Positions 47,271-56,837 of a stretch of DNA of 64,000 nucleotides are shown here, in pieces. Position 1 is the first letter of the stretch. Every line of letters starts with the position of its first letter. The translations under genes and the position numbers were made by a program. The DNA lies in assembly GCA_900317105.1 (NCBI GenBank), contig ONFP01000002.1, positions 1 to 64,000 on the forward strand. Reading direction: 5' to 3'. Origin of the DNA: an uncultured Succinatimonas sp. GTDB lineage: Bacteria; Pseudomonadota; Gammaproteobacteria; Enterobacterales; Succinivibrionaceae. Below the pieces are notes generated by a model that saw only the letters and a program-made list of their open reading frames with translations, was not told the DNA's origin and did no database searches.

Positions 47271-47315
47271 TCTTTATAATATCCTTCTCTCTCGTAGAGA
47301 GGAGGATATATTATA
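47271..47315. other. Long hairpin after trpS
   Basis: A nearly perfect inverted repeat centred on CTCTCTcgtAGAGAG, extended by ATATCCT/AGGATAT and TATAAT/ATTATA arms, directly follows the trpS stop. No T-tract follows. It may protect the 3' end or cooperate with the terminator at 47335. Confidence 0.5.
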
Positions 47316-47334
47316 AATTAAGCTGGTAATCTGT

Positions 47335-47370
47335 TCCTCTATTCACAACTAGCTAGAGGAGCCTTTTTTT
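47335..47370 (+). terminator. Rho-independent terminator between trpS and pyrC
   Basis: TCCTCTA and TAGAGGA pair around a 12-nt loop, then GCC and T7. A second small inverted repeat (TTTGAACAAATATGTTCAAA, 47368-47387) abuts the pyrC stop and could serve the opposite strand. Confidence 0.75.
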
Positions 47371-47387
47371 GAACAAATATGTTCAAA

Positions 47388-48728
47388 CTACCTATCAAAG
47401 GTTAGTGCCTCTCCGGATGTTTCATCAACAATTTTCCCATTTTCAACAACATGATTGCCATTTACTATTGTATGAACAACTGTTGCAGGGAAAGTGTGTT
47501 CTGTAAATGGTGACCATTTGCAGGAAGATGCAATCTCATCTTCTTTTACCTTATGATTTAACAGTGGATTGATGATTGCTAAATCTGCGTAATATCCTTC
47601 CTCAATTCTTCCTCTGTTTTCTATATGGAATCTTTCTGCCACGTTTTGTGCAGTTACCTTTGCAATTGTTTCAAGTGTTATTTCCTTTCTCTTCCATAAT
47701 TCAAGAAGACTTAAACATGAATACTGGACAGATGGCAGTCCTGATGCACACTTAAAGTAGGTTCCCTGTTTTGCTTGAATTTCATGTGGAGCATGGTCGG
47801 TTCCTACAGTTGTAAGCGTTCCGTTTTCTATAGCATTGACGATGGCTTGTCTATCCTTTTCTGTTTTTACCGCAGGATTACATTTTAGGAATGCATTCTT
47901 CTGAAGATAATCTGATTCTGAGAAGAATAAGTGAGGTATACATGCTTCTCCGGAAATCTGTCTGGTTTTGACGTTACCGAACTTAAGCTGTTCTAGCATT
48001 GCTATTTCCTCTTTTGTGGAAATATGCATAATATGAATTCGAGCTCCTGTCTGCATCGCTAGCTGTATGGCCAGGGTTGATGACGCTATACAGCAGTCTC
48101 TGCTTCTGATTAAAGGATGCATTGAGAAAGGAACATTATCCGAGTAGCTTTCCCTGGCTTTTTTCTCGTTTTTCAGAATCGTTGCTGTATCTTCGCAGTG
48201 AAGAGCGATAATGGTTCTTGCAGATTCAAAAATCCCATAAAGGTTTTCGGCGTTATCAACGAGAAGGTTTCCTGTTGAAGAGCCCATAAATACTTTAATA
48301 CCTGCAATTTCTTTTATAGGCGCTTTCTTTATTTCTTCAAGATTGTTATCTGTTGCTCCAAGATAAAATCCATAGTTTGCAAGAGAATTCTTTTTTGCGA
48401 TATCTTTTTTCTGGTTGATTAGATCTATGGTAGTAGTTGCCGGATTGTTGTTTGGCATATCAAGGTAGGAAGTAACTCCTCCTAAAACTGCAGCTCTGGA
48501 TTCAGAAAAGATAGAGGCCTTCTGAGTCATTCCCGGTTCACGGAAGTGAACATGATCATCAATCAGTCCTGGAAGAACAATATATTCATGACATTCAATA
48601 AGTTTTGCCTGAGCATCAGAAATATCGTTATCGATTTTTGTTATTAATTGTCCTTCAATAAGCAGATCTTTGCGTATAATACGCTCTGGGGTAACCAGCA
48701 GAGCATTTTTTAATAACAGTTTTGACAT
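47388..48728 (-). CDS. pyrC: Dihydroorotase (class I-type)
   Basis: Cyclises carbamoyl aspartate in pyrimidine synthesis. The 446-residue amidohydrolase has the metal-binding PGLIDDHVHFREPG, KVFMGSSTG (the Lys-carboxylate region), HCED, HIMHIST and VGTDHAPHE. The length and the DHVHFREPG style belong to the long, PyrC/allantoinase-like class rather than the ~345-residue E. coli PyrC. An allantoinase or hydantoinase role is a less likely alternative. It is divergent from nudF with a 52-nt gap. Confidence 0.85.
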   Translation of the reverse strand: MSKLLLKNALLVTPERIIRKDLLIEGQLITKIDNDISDAQAKLIECHEYIVLPGLIDDHVHFREPGMTQKASIFSESRAAVLGGVTSYLDMPNNNPATTTIDLINQKKDIAKKNSLANYGFYLGATDNNLEEIKKAPIKEIAGIKVFMGSSTGNLLVDNAENLYGIFESARTIIALHCEDTATILKNEKKARESYSDNVPFSMHPLIRSRDCCIASSTLAIQLAMQTGARIHIMHISTKEEIAMLEQLKFGNVKTRQISGEACIPHLFFSESDYLQKNAFLKCNPAVKTEKDRQAIVNAIENGTLTTVGTDHAPHEIQAKQGTYFKCASGLPSVQYSCLSLLELWKRKEITLETIAKVTAQNVAERFHIENRGRIEEGYYADLAIINPLLNHKVKEDEIASSCKWSPFTEHTFPATVVHTIVNGNHVVENGKIVDETSGEALTFDR

Positions 48729-48780
48729 AGAAACTCCGAAATTTTTTCAATATTTTACAAGATAAAGAGACTCTTAAGAA

Positions 48781-49428
48781 ATGAGTGAAAGTGATAATTT
48801 ATTTGCACCTAGATTCAGCATCAAGGATGTAACAATTCATAAGAAAGAACGTGTCTACAAGCAGTTTTTTGCCATGGACAGATATGAGGTTTCATATAAG
48901 CAGTTTTCAGGTGGAGAAACCAAGGTTCTGGTAAGAGAGATTTTTGAACGAGATGCAGATGCTGTTGCTGTTTTGGTTTGGGACGAGAAAACCGATGAGG
49001 TGGCATTGATTGAACAGTTCCGTCCTGGGGCTCTTAAGGATGCTCAGAGTCCTTGGCTGATTGAGATAGTTGCAGGTATTATTGATAAAGGTGAGAGCTG
49101 CGAACAGACCGCAATCAGAGAGGTTAAGGAAGAAATCGGCATTGATCTGAAACCTGAGGATTTATGCTTTATTACTTCAGAGTATCCTTCACCTGGCGGA
49201 ATATCTGAAATGGTTACCTTATATGTTGCAAAGGCTGATTTATCAAATCTTGGTAACCACGGCGGGCTTGAAACAGAATCTGAGGATATACGCGTGTTTA
49301 AAGCTAAGCTTGATGATGCTTACGAGAACGTAATGAATGGTCGTATTCATAATTCTGTCGCAATTATCGCAATTATGAACCTGAAGTGGGAAAAGGCGAA
49401 AATTGTAAAACGTTTGCACAATAAATAA
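48781..49428 (+). CDS. nudF: ADP-ribose pyrophosphatase
   Basis: A 215-residue Nudix hydrolase with EIVAGIIDKGESCEQTAIREVKEEIGI, which contains the full Nudix box (G-x5-E-x7-REVKEEIG). LIEQFRPGA upstream and YPSPGGISEMV downstream are characteristic of ADP-ribose hydrolases. In E. coli nudF is followed by yqiB, cpdA, yqiA and parE. The order is the same here except that yqiB is absent. Confidence 0.92.
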   Translation: MSESDNLFAPRFSIKDVTIHKKERVYKQFFAMDRYEVSYKQFSGGETKVLVREIFERDADAVAVLVWDEKTDEVALIEQFRPGALKDAQSPWLIEIVAGIIDKGESCEQTAIREVKEEIGIDLKPEDLCFITSEYPSPGGISEMVTLYVAKADLSNLGNHGGLETESEDIRVFKAKLDDAYENVMNGRIHNSVAIIAIMNLKWEKAKIVKRLHNK

Positions 49429-49654
49429 AAAGTAAGTCACATTTTTTATATCGAGGGTTTAAAAATCTTATGATTTCCTATAGAATTGCGTAACTTTTTG
49501 GACTAGCTAAGTTAAAAATATATGAGATAGTCCAAGATACTTTTGTAAAAAAGTACCATATTTGTAAAAATGAGCTAGCGATTACGTTATAAAGGTTCAT
49601 TTTTGATTACAATAACAGATACGGTACTACTATAGAAACATAAGGTTAATAAGA

Positions 49655-50479
49655 ATGGCCCCTCGGTATTTAACTCCAATGACAGGCGATGGTACAGTCA
49701 GAGTGCTGCAGATCTCTGATTGTCATTTGTTTGCTGATCCTGAAAAAGATCTTTTGGGAGTTAACACTTCTGAGAGTTTCAAGGCTACGATTCAGGCAAT
49801 TAAAGAGCAGAATTTTGAATACGACTTTATTGCCTTTACAGGTGATATAAGTCAGGACTATTCTGCAACTTCATATCAGCATTTTGCTTCTATTATTTCT
49901 GTTCTCAATAAACCTGTATTCTTCCTTCCTGGCAACCATGATGATGGTCCTCTGATGTACAGAATATTTGAGGATCTTGGGGTTAACATCGCAAAGAATG
50001 TTATTACTCCTAAATGGCAGTTTGTATTCCTTAATTCAGAGGTCTATGCTGTGCCTCACGGCTGGATTGAGAGAAAGCAGCTGGATTACGCGGGATTCTG
50101 TTCTCAGCGAAACCCTGAACAGTTTATGGCAGTACTGGTTCATCACATGCCTCAGTTGGTTCATTCAGCCTGGCTTGATACCCAGACTATGCATAATCGT
50201 GACGAATTCAATGCCTACATGCGACGGCTTCCTAGATTAAAGCTTGTGCTTACAGGGCATGTCCATCAGGAATTTGACATGTATGATCACGATATTCGTT
50301 ATATTGCATCGCCATCTACATCTATTCAGTTTACTCCACTGTCTAGTGATTTCTCTCTGGATAATCTTGCACCTGGCTGGAGATATCTGACCTTCTATCC
50401 TGATGGAAATATCGATACTAAGGTATATAGACTTCAGAACAACATCTTTGTTCCAAATCACGATGTTGAGGGATACTGA
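49655..50479 (+). CDS. cpdA: 3',5'-cyclic AMP phosphodiesterase CpdA
   Basis: Hydrolyses cAMP. The 274-residue calcineurin-like metallophosphoesterase has ISDCHLF, FTGDISQD, LPGNHDD, VHHMP and LTGHVHQEFD, so all binuclear-metal ligands are visible. TPLSSDF near the C terminus is typical of CpdA. Translation of yqiA starts in its stop codon (TGATG). Confidence 0.93.
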   Translation: MAPRYLTPMTGDGTVRVLQISDCHLFADPEKDLLGVNTSESFKATIQAIKEQNFEYDFIAFTGDISQDYSATSYQHFASIISVLNKPVFFLPGNHDDGPLMYRIFEDLGVNIAKNVITPKWQFVFLNSEVYAVPHGWIERKQLDYAGFCSQRNPEQFMAVLVHHMPQLVHSAWLDTQTMHNRDEFNAYMRRLPRLKLVLTGHVHQEFDMYDHDIRYIASPSTSIQFTPLSSDFSLDNLAPGWRYLTFYPDGNIDTKVYRLQNNIFVPNHDVEGY

Positions 50480-51066
50480 TGAAAATCATTTATATTCATG
50501 GTTTTCTTTCCAGTTCAAATGCACAAAAAGCTCAGATTTTAAGGCGAGAACTGAAGAAAATCAAAGAAATAGATTTTCAGTCTGTAGACTATCCGGATGA
50601 TCTTGAATATAGCGTAGACTATCTTTGTAAAACAATAGAAAGCGAAATTGAAAAAGGTGAAAGACCATGCCTTATTGGCAGTTCTCTTGGAGGTTTCCTA
50701 TCTATAATTCTCTCTGTTCGTTATGATCTGAAAATTGCTCTTATTAATCCCTGTCTTTATCCATCATCATGGATTAAGAAAATGGGATATATCGGTAAGA
50801 GTCTTACCAATTTAGATACAGGTGAGTCTTTTGTTGTACGACCTGAAGCTGTTGACTATGTTGAGTCGCTTGAAAAAGAGCTTCTACGATACAGAAAGGA
50901 TAAGACTATGGTCCTGCTTCAGTCCGGAGATGAAGTTTTAGACTACAGATATGCTTTGAATTTCTTTAAAGATATACCTGTAGATGTGGAGAGCGGTGGT
51001 TCTCATCGTTATGATAATTTTGAAAGCAAGATTGATAATATTCTGAAATTCTTCGAAAAAAAATAA
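50479..51066 (+). CDS. yqiA: YqiA-type alpha/beta-hydrolase esterase
   Basis: A 195-residue esterase. It begins IIYIHGFLSSSNAQKA (oxyanion/HGF motif) and has the nucleophile elbow LIGSSLGGFLS with Ser at the GSSLGG centre. LLQSGDEVLDYR holds the catalytic acid, and GGSHRY the His. The substrate is unknown; the E. coli protein acts on short acyl esters. It overlaps cpdA by one base. Confidence 0.9.
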   Translation: MKIIYIHGFLSSSNAQKAQILRRELKKIKEIDFQSVDYPDDLEYSVDYLCKTIESEIEKGERPCLIGSSLGGFLSIILSVRYDLKIALINPCLYPSSWIKKMGYIGKSLTNLDTGESFVVRPEAVDYVESLEKELLRYRKDKTMVLLQSGDEVLDYRYALNFFKDIPVDVESGGSHRYDNFESKIDNILKFFEKK

Positions 51067-51176
51067 ATAATAATCCTTTTTGAATCAATATCCCCTCTGT
51101 TTTCTAATCTTCTTGCTAAATTTATCCTAAGTTTGTTGTAACATAATAAAAAAGTTAAATAAGATGTGAGACGATT

Positions 51177-51857
51177 ATGCGTATTTTAGTTGTTGAAGAC
51201 GATCCTCTGATTTCAAATGCTCTTGAGAACAGTCTTAAGTCAAGTGCTTATGCTGTTGACTGTGTTTCTGATGGTAATCTGGCTCTGTATGCTCCTAAGG
51301 ATATAAATTATGACTGTATCCTTCTTGATCTTGGCTTACCAGGAATGGATGGTGTTCAGCTATTAAAAACATGGCGCTCAGAAAATATATTTACTCCTGT
51401 GATCATTATTACAGCACGAGATGGTCTTGATGACCGCATTCAGGGCTTGGATGTAGGTGCTGATGATTATGTGGTTAAACCTTTCGATCTGACAGAGCTT
51501 CTTGCTCGTATCAGAGCTGTAACCAGAAGAAGTGCAAATTCAAATGATGTTGTTTCTTTCACCAATGGTACTTTAACTTTGGATCCTGTAACTCATGAGG
51601 TTATGGTTAAGGATGAGAGGGGAGTTGTAAGTCACTGTCCTCTGACATCGCGAGAATACTCTCTTCTTGAGGCACTGCTTCGCCGTCCTGGAGCTGTATT
51701 GTCCAGAGAGACACTTGAAGACAAGATCTATGCATTTGGTGAAGAAGTTGAATCAAATGCTATCGAATTTATTATTCACAACCTGCGCAAAAAGGTTGGC
51801 TCTGCAAACATTAAAAATGTCAGAGGTGTAGGTTGGAAGGTAATAAAAGGAAACTAA
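51177..51857 (+). CDS. OmpR-family response regulator, QseB/PmrA-like
   Basis: 226 residues. The receiver domain has the acidic pair EDD (7-9), phospho-acceptor Asp51 in LLDLGLPGMDG, and the Lys in VVKPFDL. The winged-helix DNA-binding domain ends GVGWKVIKGN. Its partner kinase starts within its end. Closest in style to QseB/PmrA. It and the kinase are inserted between yqiA and parE. Confidence 0.9.
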   Translation: MRILVVEDDPLISNALENSLKSSAYAVDCVSDGNLALYAPKDINYDCILLDLGLPGMDGVQLLKTWRSENIFTPVIIITARDGLDDRIQGLDVGADDYVVKPFDLTELLARIRAVTRRSANSNDVVSFTNGTLTLDPVTHEVMVKDERGVVSHCPLTSREYSLLEALLRRPGAVLSRETLEDKIYAFGEEVESNAIEFIIHNLRKKVGSANIKNVRGVGWKVIKGN

Positions 51858-53263
51858 TAAGGTCTCTTCGCTTAAAGTTATGCGTTGCTCTGACTGGTAT
51901 TGGTATCATCTACACTGGCTTTAGCTGTTATCGTTCTTACAATAAAACCAAGATTGAGGCTGCCGCTTTTATTGATGAGGAGCTTGCCCAGATTGCAGGT
52001 GTAATCGTCAATTACGATGTTATTCTGCCTAAATCCTGGGAAGGTCCATCTTTCAGAAGAAGACTTTTTCGTGATATGCACGGTAATCTACTGTTTCCTC
52101 ATCACGGAGCTCCTTCATCTCTTCTTCCTATGCCTTCACTGAATGATCTGTTTGACAAGCATCAGGAAATTATGGTCGCTCCGCTATTTGCTAAGCCAGG
52201 AGAGACTTTCTATTTTCCTTCTATGATTGAGGATGGAATCTATACTGTCCTAATCAAGGATAAACGAGTAAGAGCTTATGTCTCCACTAATAAGGCAGGC
52301 ATCCGTTTTGTTGTTGCCCGTTCTTATGATCTTTTAGACGAGGTCGTTAATCAGGCTCTGCTTCATTCTTTGAGTGAATTCCTTCTGCTTTTGATTATTT
52401 ACGTTCCTAGTACGGTTTTTCTGGTTAATGTTATTTTCAGACCAGTCAAAAAGGTTGCTTCTGAACTAGATGCTAGAAAGCACAATGACCTTTCGCCTAT
52501 CAGAGCTACCAAGCTGCCATCAGAACTTGATATTTTTATTGAGTCTATTAATCGTCTGTTTACCAAGACCTCTGGCGTGATGCAGAATGAACGACGCTTT
52601 ATTGCAGATGCCGCTCATGAGCTTAGAACTCCGTTAACTGCAATTTCTCTTCAGGCTCAGGCTATTCATGAAGGAGATTTGCCTCCTGAAGAAGCTGAAA
52701 AAATGAGACAGCTTAAACAGGCCATTGCAAGACAGAGAACACTTACCAATAATCTGCTTGAGTACGCTCGTTCTCAGTGTGGACATGTGCTGAAACTTCA
52801 GAATTTCTCCATAAAGGATATTTTTATTGAAGTTATTGATGAAATTGGATTTATAGCGGACAGAAAGAATATTGATTTAGGCCTTGAAGGAGACTGCGAT
52901 ATTCTGGTTTACACCGATAGAACTAATGTAAAGACCATTGTCACTAACCTGGTTTCCAATGCTTTAAAGTATACTCCAGATGGCGGACGCTGCGACCTTT
53001 CATGCGAGGAAAGTGCGGATAAGAAGGTTGTTTCAATTTATGTTGATGATACTGGTCCTGGCCTGCTTCAAAAAGATCTTGAGCTGGTATTCAATGCTTT
53101 CTATCGTGTGGGGGGAGATTCAGCCAAGGTGGAAGGTACAGGTTTGGGGCTTTCCATTGTTAAATCAGCCTGTGATGAAATCAATGGCAGAATTGAACTT
53201 TCTAACCGAAAAAAGGGTGGGTTAAGAGCTGCTGTAACTATCCCCAAGCGTAATTTTGTCTAA
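51833..53263 (+). CDS. Sensor histidine kinase, QseC-like
   Basis: 476 residues with two membrane helices (about 13-33 and 180-201) bracketing a periplasmic domain of about 145 residues. The HisKA His262 lies in FIADAAHELRTPL, followed by N box NLVSNALKYTPDGG, G1 DDTGPGL and G2 GTGLGLSIV. The start is an in-frame TTG at 51833 that overlaps the regulator gene by 25 nt; no ATG occurs before the conserved N-terminal helix. The signal sensed is unknown. Confidence 0.88.
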   Translation: MEGNKRKLIRSLRLKLCVALTGIGIIYTGFSCYRSYNKTKIEAAAFIDEELAQIAGVIVNYDVILPKSWEGPSFRRRLFRDMHGNLLFPHHGAPSSLLPMPSLNDLFDKHQEIMVAPLFAKPGETFYFPSMIEDGIYTVLIKDKRVRAYVSTNKAGIRFVVARSYDLLDEVVNQALLHSLSEFLLLLIIYVPSTVFLVNVIFRPVKKVASELDARKHNDLSPIRATKLPSELDIFIESINRLFTKTSGVMQNERRFIADAAHELRTPLTAISLQAQAIHEGDLPPEEAEKMRQLKQAIARQRTLTNNLLEYARSQCGHVLKLQNFSIKDIFIEVIDEIGFIADRKNIDLGLEGDCDILVYTDRTNVKTIVTNLVSNALKYTPDGGRCDLSCEESADKKVVSIYVDDTGPGLLQKDLELVFNAFYRVGGDSAKVEGTGLGLSIVKSACDEINGRIELSNRKKGGLRAAVTIPKRNFV

Positions 53264-53542
53264 GAGATAACATCATTTTCTAGTCTTAAAAAAAAGCTAA
53301 CTGTTGATATCTCTTTCTGTTTCCTTTCTTTCTGTGGTTTTTAGATCTAATCTTTTGGCATTTTTTCTAAAACAAGTTCCTGCTGCTTTTGTTTAAAAAT
53401 CAGTAATTACCTTCGTAGAAATATTCTGTCTTTCGGCACAATAAACCATCCTTAACAATTCCTCTAATGTGCTTTTGTCAATGCTTTTTGCTAAAATTAA
53501 GAGGAATATTAATTTGCAAAGATTCACATACTTTAGATTTAT

Positions 53543-55459
53543 ATGACAGAAAACGTAAAAGATTATACTGGCGCTTCCATTGAGGTATTAAAAGGTCTAG
53601 AACCGGTTCGCAGAAGACCAGGCATGTACACTGATACTCAGAATCCAAACCATCTGGGTATGGAAGTTATTGATAACAGTGTGGATGAGGCTGTTGCCGG
53701 CTTTGCTTCCGAAATCAATGTTACCCTGTATGAGGATGAGTCTCTGGAGGTGGAGGATAACGGAAGAGGCATGCCTGTTGATCTTCATCCAATCGAAAAA
53801 ATACCTGCAATTGAACTTATTCTTACAAAGCTTCATGCTGGAGGAAAGTTTAATTCTGACAGCTATAAGTTTTCTGGCGGTCTGCATGGTGTTGGTGTAT
53901 CTGTTGTAAATGCACTATCCAAAAAACTTTCTGCTACTGTAAAACGTGACGGTAATATTTACCGCATTGTTTATGAGTACGGAAAAAAGACAGAGGAACT
54001 TCAGGTAATCGGCACCTGCGGAAAAAAGAATACCGGTACAACTGTGCATTTCTGGCCGGATGAGCCTTATTTTGACGATATCAGATTTAATGTTCAGACT
54101 TTAAAACATCTGTTAAAGGCCAAGGCAGTCCTGTGCGAAGGTCTGACCATTAACTTCATTGACAAGATTCGTAACACCACCGATCAGTGGACTTACAACG
54201 GCAATCTTCAGACATACCTTACCAATCAGGTTCAGGGCAGAGTAATTGAGCCACAGCCTCCATTTTTTGGAGTTGTTAAAAATGAAGATGAAGAACTGGA
54301 ATGGGCTGTAGGCTGGGAAATGGAAGGTCGAGGAACTCACTGTATTGGAGAGTCTTTTGTAAACCTGATCCCAACGGTAGATGGCGGTACTCATGTCAAT
54401 GGCTTCAGAAGTGGTCTTACCACTGCCATTAGAGAGTTCTGCGAGCTTCATAATCTGATTCCTCGCGGAATCAAGATTACAGCTGATGATGTCTGGTCCA
54501 GATGCAGCTATGTTATTTCCCTTAAAATGAGAGATCCTCAGTTTGCAGGACAGACAAAGGAAAAGCTTTCATCTCGTCATATAGCTGCTTTGGTTGATGG
54601 TATTATTTCAGACAGATTTTCTCTATGGCTTAACGCCAATGTTGAAAAGGCGACTGTTATAGCCAATCTGATAATTGAATCTGCAAGAGAGCGAGAGAAC
54701 TCAGCCAAGATTGTTGAGCGAAAGAAAACTACTCGTGGACCTGCTCTTCCAGGAAAACTTGTGGATTGTACTTCAACCGATCCTTCAAGAGGAGAACTCT
54801 TTATTGTAGAGGGTGACTCTGCAGGTGGATCTGCAAGACAGGCTAGAGATTCAAGCTGTCAGGCGATCCTTCCTCTGCGAGGCAAAATTCTTAATACGTG
54901 GGAGAAGTCTTCAGCAGAGGCTCTGGCTTCAGAAGAAATCAGAGCGATATCTATTGCCATTGGAGTCGAGCCTGATGCAGATTCTCTTGACGGGCTTCGC
55001 TATAACAAGATCTGTATTCTTGCTGATGCTGATTCCGACGGTCTTCATATCGGTACTCTCTTGTGCGGCCTTTTTGTTAAGCACTTCACTCAGCTTGTTC
55101 GTGAAGGTCACGTTTTTGTGGCCTGTCCTCCTCTGTTCAGAATCGATTCTGGAAAAATCAAGGAATATGCCCTGGATGAAGATGAGCTCGAGGTAAAACA
55201 GAATCAGCTTTTAAGAAAAGGCATCAAAAAAGAGAATATCAAGATTCAGCGATTCAAGGGATTAGGTGAGATGAATCCTGAGCAGTTAAGAGAAACAACT
55301 CTTGCTCCTGAATCTCGTCGTCTGATGCAGCTTACTCTCACAACTGAGGCTGACGAAGGCACCTTTGCTCTAATGGATATGTTGCTGTCCAGCAAACGCG
55401 CAGCCGATCGACGTCAGTGGATTGAAAATAATGGCGACAAGGCTGAATTGCTAGACTAA
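53543..55459 (+). CDS. parE: DNA topoisomerase IV subunit B
   Basis: ParE supplies the ATPase and TOPRIM parts of topoisomerase IV, which unlinks daughter chromosomes. The 638-residue protein has the GHKL motifs (DNSVDEAVAGFA, GRGMPVD, SGGLHGVGVSVVNALS) and the TOPRIM FIVEGDSAGGSARQ with DADSDGLHI. The ending RRQWIENN is typical. The short C terminus distinguishes it from GyrB of proteobacteria, and the neighbours cpdA and yqiA agree with parE. Confidence 0.96.
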   Translation: MTENVKDYTGASIEVLKGLEPVRRRPGMYTDTQNPNHLGMEVIDNSVDEAVAGFASEINVTLYEDESLEVEDNGRGMPVDLHPIEKIPAIELILTKLHAGGKFNSDSYKFSGGLHGVGVSVVNALSKKLSATVKRDGNIYRIVYEYGKKTEELQVIGTCGKKNTGTTVHFWPDEPYFDDIRFNVQTLKHLLKAKAVLCEGLTINFIDKIRNTTDQWTYNGNLQTYLTNQVQGRVIEPQPPFFGVVKNEDEELEWAVGWEMEGRGTHCIGESFVNLIPTVDGGTHVNGFRSGLTTAIREFCELHNLIPRGIKITADDVWSRCSYVISLKMRDPQFAGQTKEKLSSRHIAALVDGIISDRFSLWLNANVEKATVIANLIIESARERENSAKIVERKKTTRGPALPGKLVDCTSTDPSRGELFIVEGDSAGGSARQARDSSCQAILPLRGKILNTWEKSSAEALASEEIRAISIAIGVEPDADSLDGLRYNKICILADADSDGLHIGTLLCGLFVKHFTQLVREGHVFVACPPLFRIDSGKIKEYALDEDELEVKQNQLLRKGIKKENIKIQRFKGLGEMNPEQLRETTLAPESRRLMQLTLTTEADEGTFALMDMLLSSKRAADRRQWIENNGDKAELLD

Positions 55460-55468
55460 ACTTAAGGT

Positions 55469-56596
55469 ATGGCAGATAACGACGACAAGACAGAACAACC
55501 GACTGGCAAAAAGATAAGTGATGCCAGACGCAAAGGACAGGTTCCTCGCTCAAAGGAAGCTGCGACTTTTATTGTTCTTCTTGCCGGTGTGCTTTCTTTA
55601 TGGGGCTTCTCCTCAATGCTGGGTCGTGCAATCCAGCAGATCATGCATAACAGCTTTACTCTGACACGAGATCAGATCTTTTCGGTAGATGAAATTCGTC
55701 GTCTGTTTGTTGCCAATGTTACTGAAGTAGGTCTTCCAATTCTTTGTATATCTGTAATTCTTTTTATCTGCGGGATATACGGAAATACTTTTATTGGCGG
55801 ATATAATTTTTCCCACGAAGCCTATCAGCCTAAGTTTGATAAGCTTAACCCTGTAAACGGAATCGGCAGAATCTTTTCTTTAAATTCAATTATTGAGCTT
55901 TTAAAAGGTGTCCTTAAGGTCGCTTTTATTGGATCTTTCTGTTATTTCGCGCTTTCTGGCCGAATAAGTGAGGTTTTAACCTTATCCTATCTGGATCCTA
56001 TCGGCGCTATTAAGCGTGCAATGATTCTGCTTCTGCAGTTTATGATTATTGTGGTCTGTGCCATGCTGCCGATTGTGCTTATAGATGTCCCATATCAGAA
56101 ATGGCATTATCTCAAGCAGCTTAGAATGACTAAACAGGAAGTAAAGGACGAGTATAAGAACACTGAAGGTAATCCTCAGGTTAAGGGTAAAATTAAGCAG
56201 TTACAGTTCCAGATGGCAGCACGTCGTATGATGGCAAAAGTGCCTCAGGCTGATGTGGTGGTAACTAACCCTACTCATTATGCGGTTGCTCTTTCCTATG
56301 ATCCTAATGGAACCACTGCACCTCTTGTGGTGGCAAAAGGTATAGATGAAATAGCAGAAAAAATAAAAGAGATAGCACGCGAAACAAATGTGCCTGTTAT
56401 TCCAATTCCTCCTTTGGCGCGTTCTCTTTACTACACTACAGACCTTGATAATGAAATACCAAGAGGCCTTTTCAAGGCCGTGGCTCAGGTCCTAGCTTGG
56501 GTAATGGGAATGAAGGCTTTTAAGGAAGGAAAGTCTCAGCAGAGACCTCGTAATCTGGACATGAATCCTGAAATTCCTGACGAGCTCCGTTTCTAA
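55469..56596 (+). CDS. flhB: Flagellar export-apparatus switch protein FlhB
   Basis: 375 residues. The N terminus DKTEQPTGKKISDARRKGQV is the family signature. Four membrane helices follow, then a cytoplasmic domain with the autocleavage motif NPTH (267-270) and PPLARSLYYTTDLDNEIP. It is 9 nt from the parE stop and isolated from any other flagellar gene here. The length and NPTHYAVAL agree with FlhB rather than a type III secretion SctU, though SctU is the alternative. Confidence 0.9.
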   Translation: MADNDDKTEQPTGKKISDARRKGQVPRSKEAATFIVLLAGVLSLWGFSSMLGRAIQQIMHNSFTLTRDQIFSVDEIRRLFVANVTEVGLPILCISVILFICGIYGNTFIGGYNFSHEAYQPKFDKLNPVNGIGRIFSLNSIIELLKGVLKVAFIGSFCYFALSGRISEVLTLSYLDPIGAIKRAMILLLQFMIIVVCAMLPIVLIDVPYQKWHYLKQLRMTKQEVKDEYKNTEGNPQVKGKIKQLQFQMAARRMMAKVPQADVVVTNPTHYAVALSYDPNGTTAPLVVAKGIDEIAEKIKEIARETNVPVIPIPPLARSLYYTTDLDNEIPRGLFKAVAQVLAWVMGMKAFKEGKSQQRPRNLDMNPEIPDELRF

Positions 56597-56837
56597 AAGG
56601 CAATTTCTATAACCACTCTTTCTATTCGTCTTGTCTATAAACGGTTTTCCTTCCACAAAGATATTATGTCCAATTTCAAATTTTCACTATTAATAGGGGA
56701 CAATTATTTGAAAGTTAGGAGGTTGGTCAAGAAAAAAACTAAATTTTGGTTTAATATTGTGTAGTACTTTGAGTATGAACAGGTTTTTTCGCTTTGTTAT
56801 AATCAAATACACCAAAGGAGTTAAAGAGGAATTTTTT

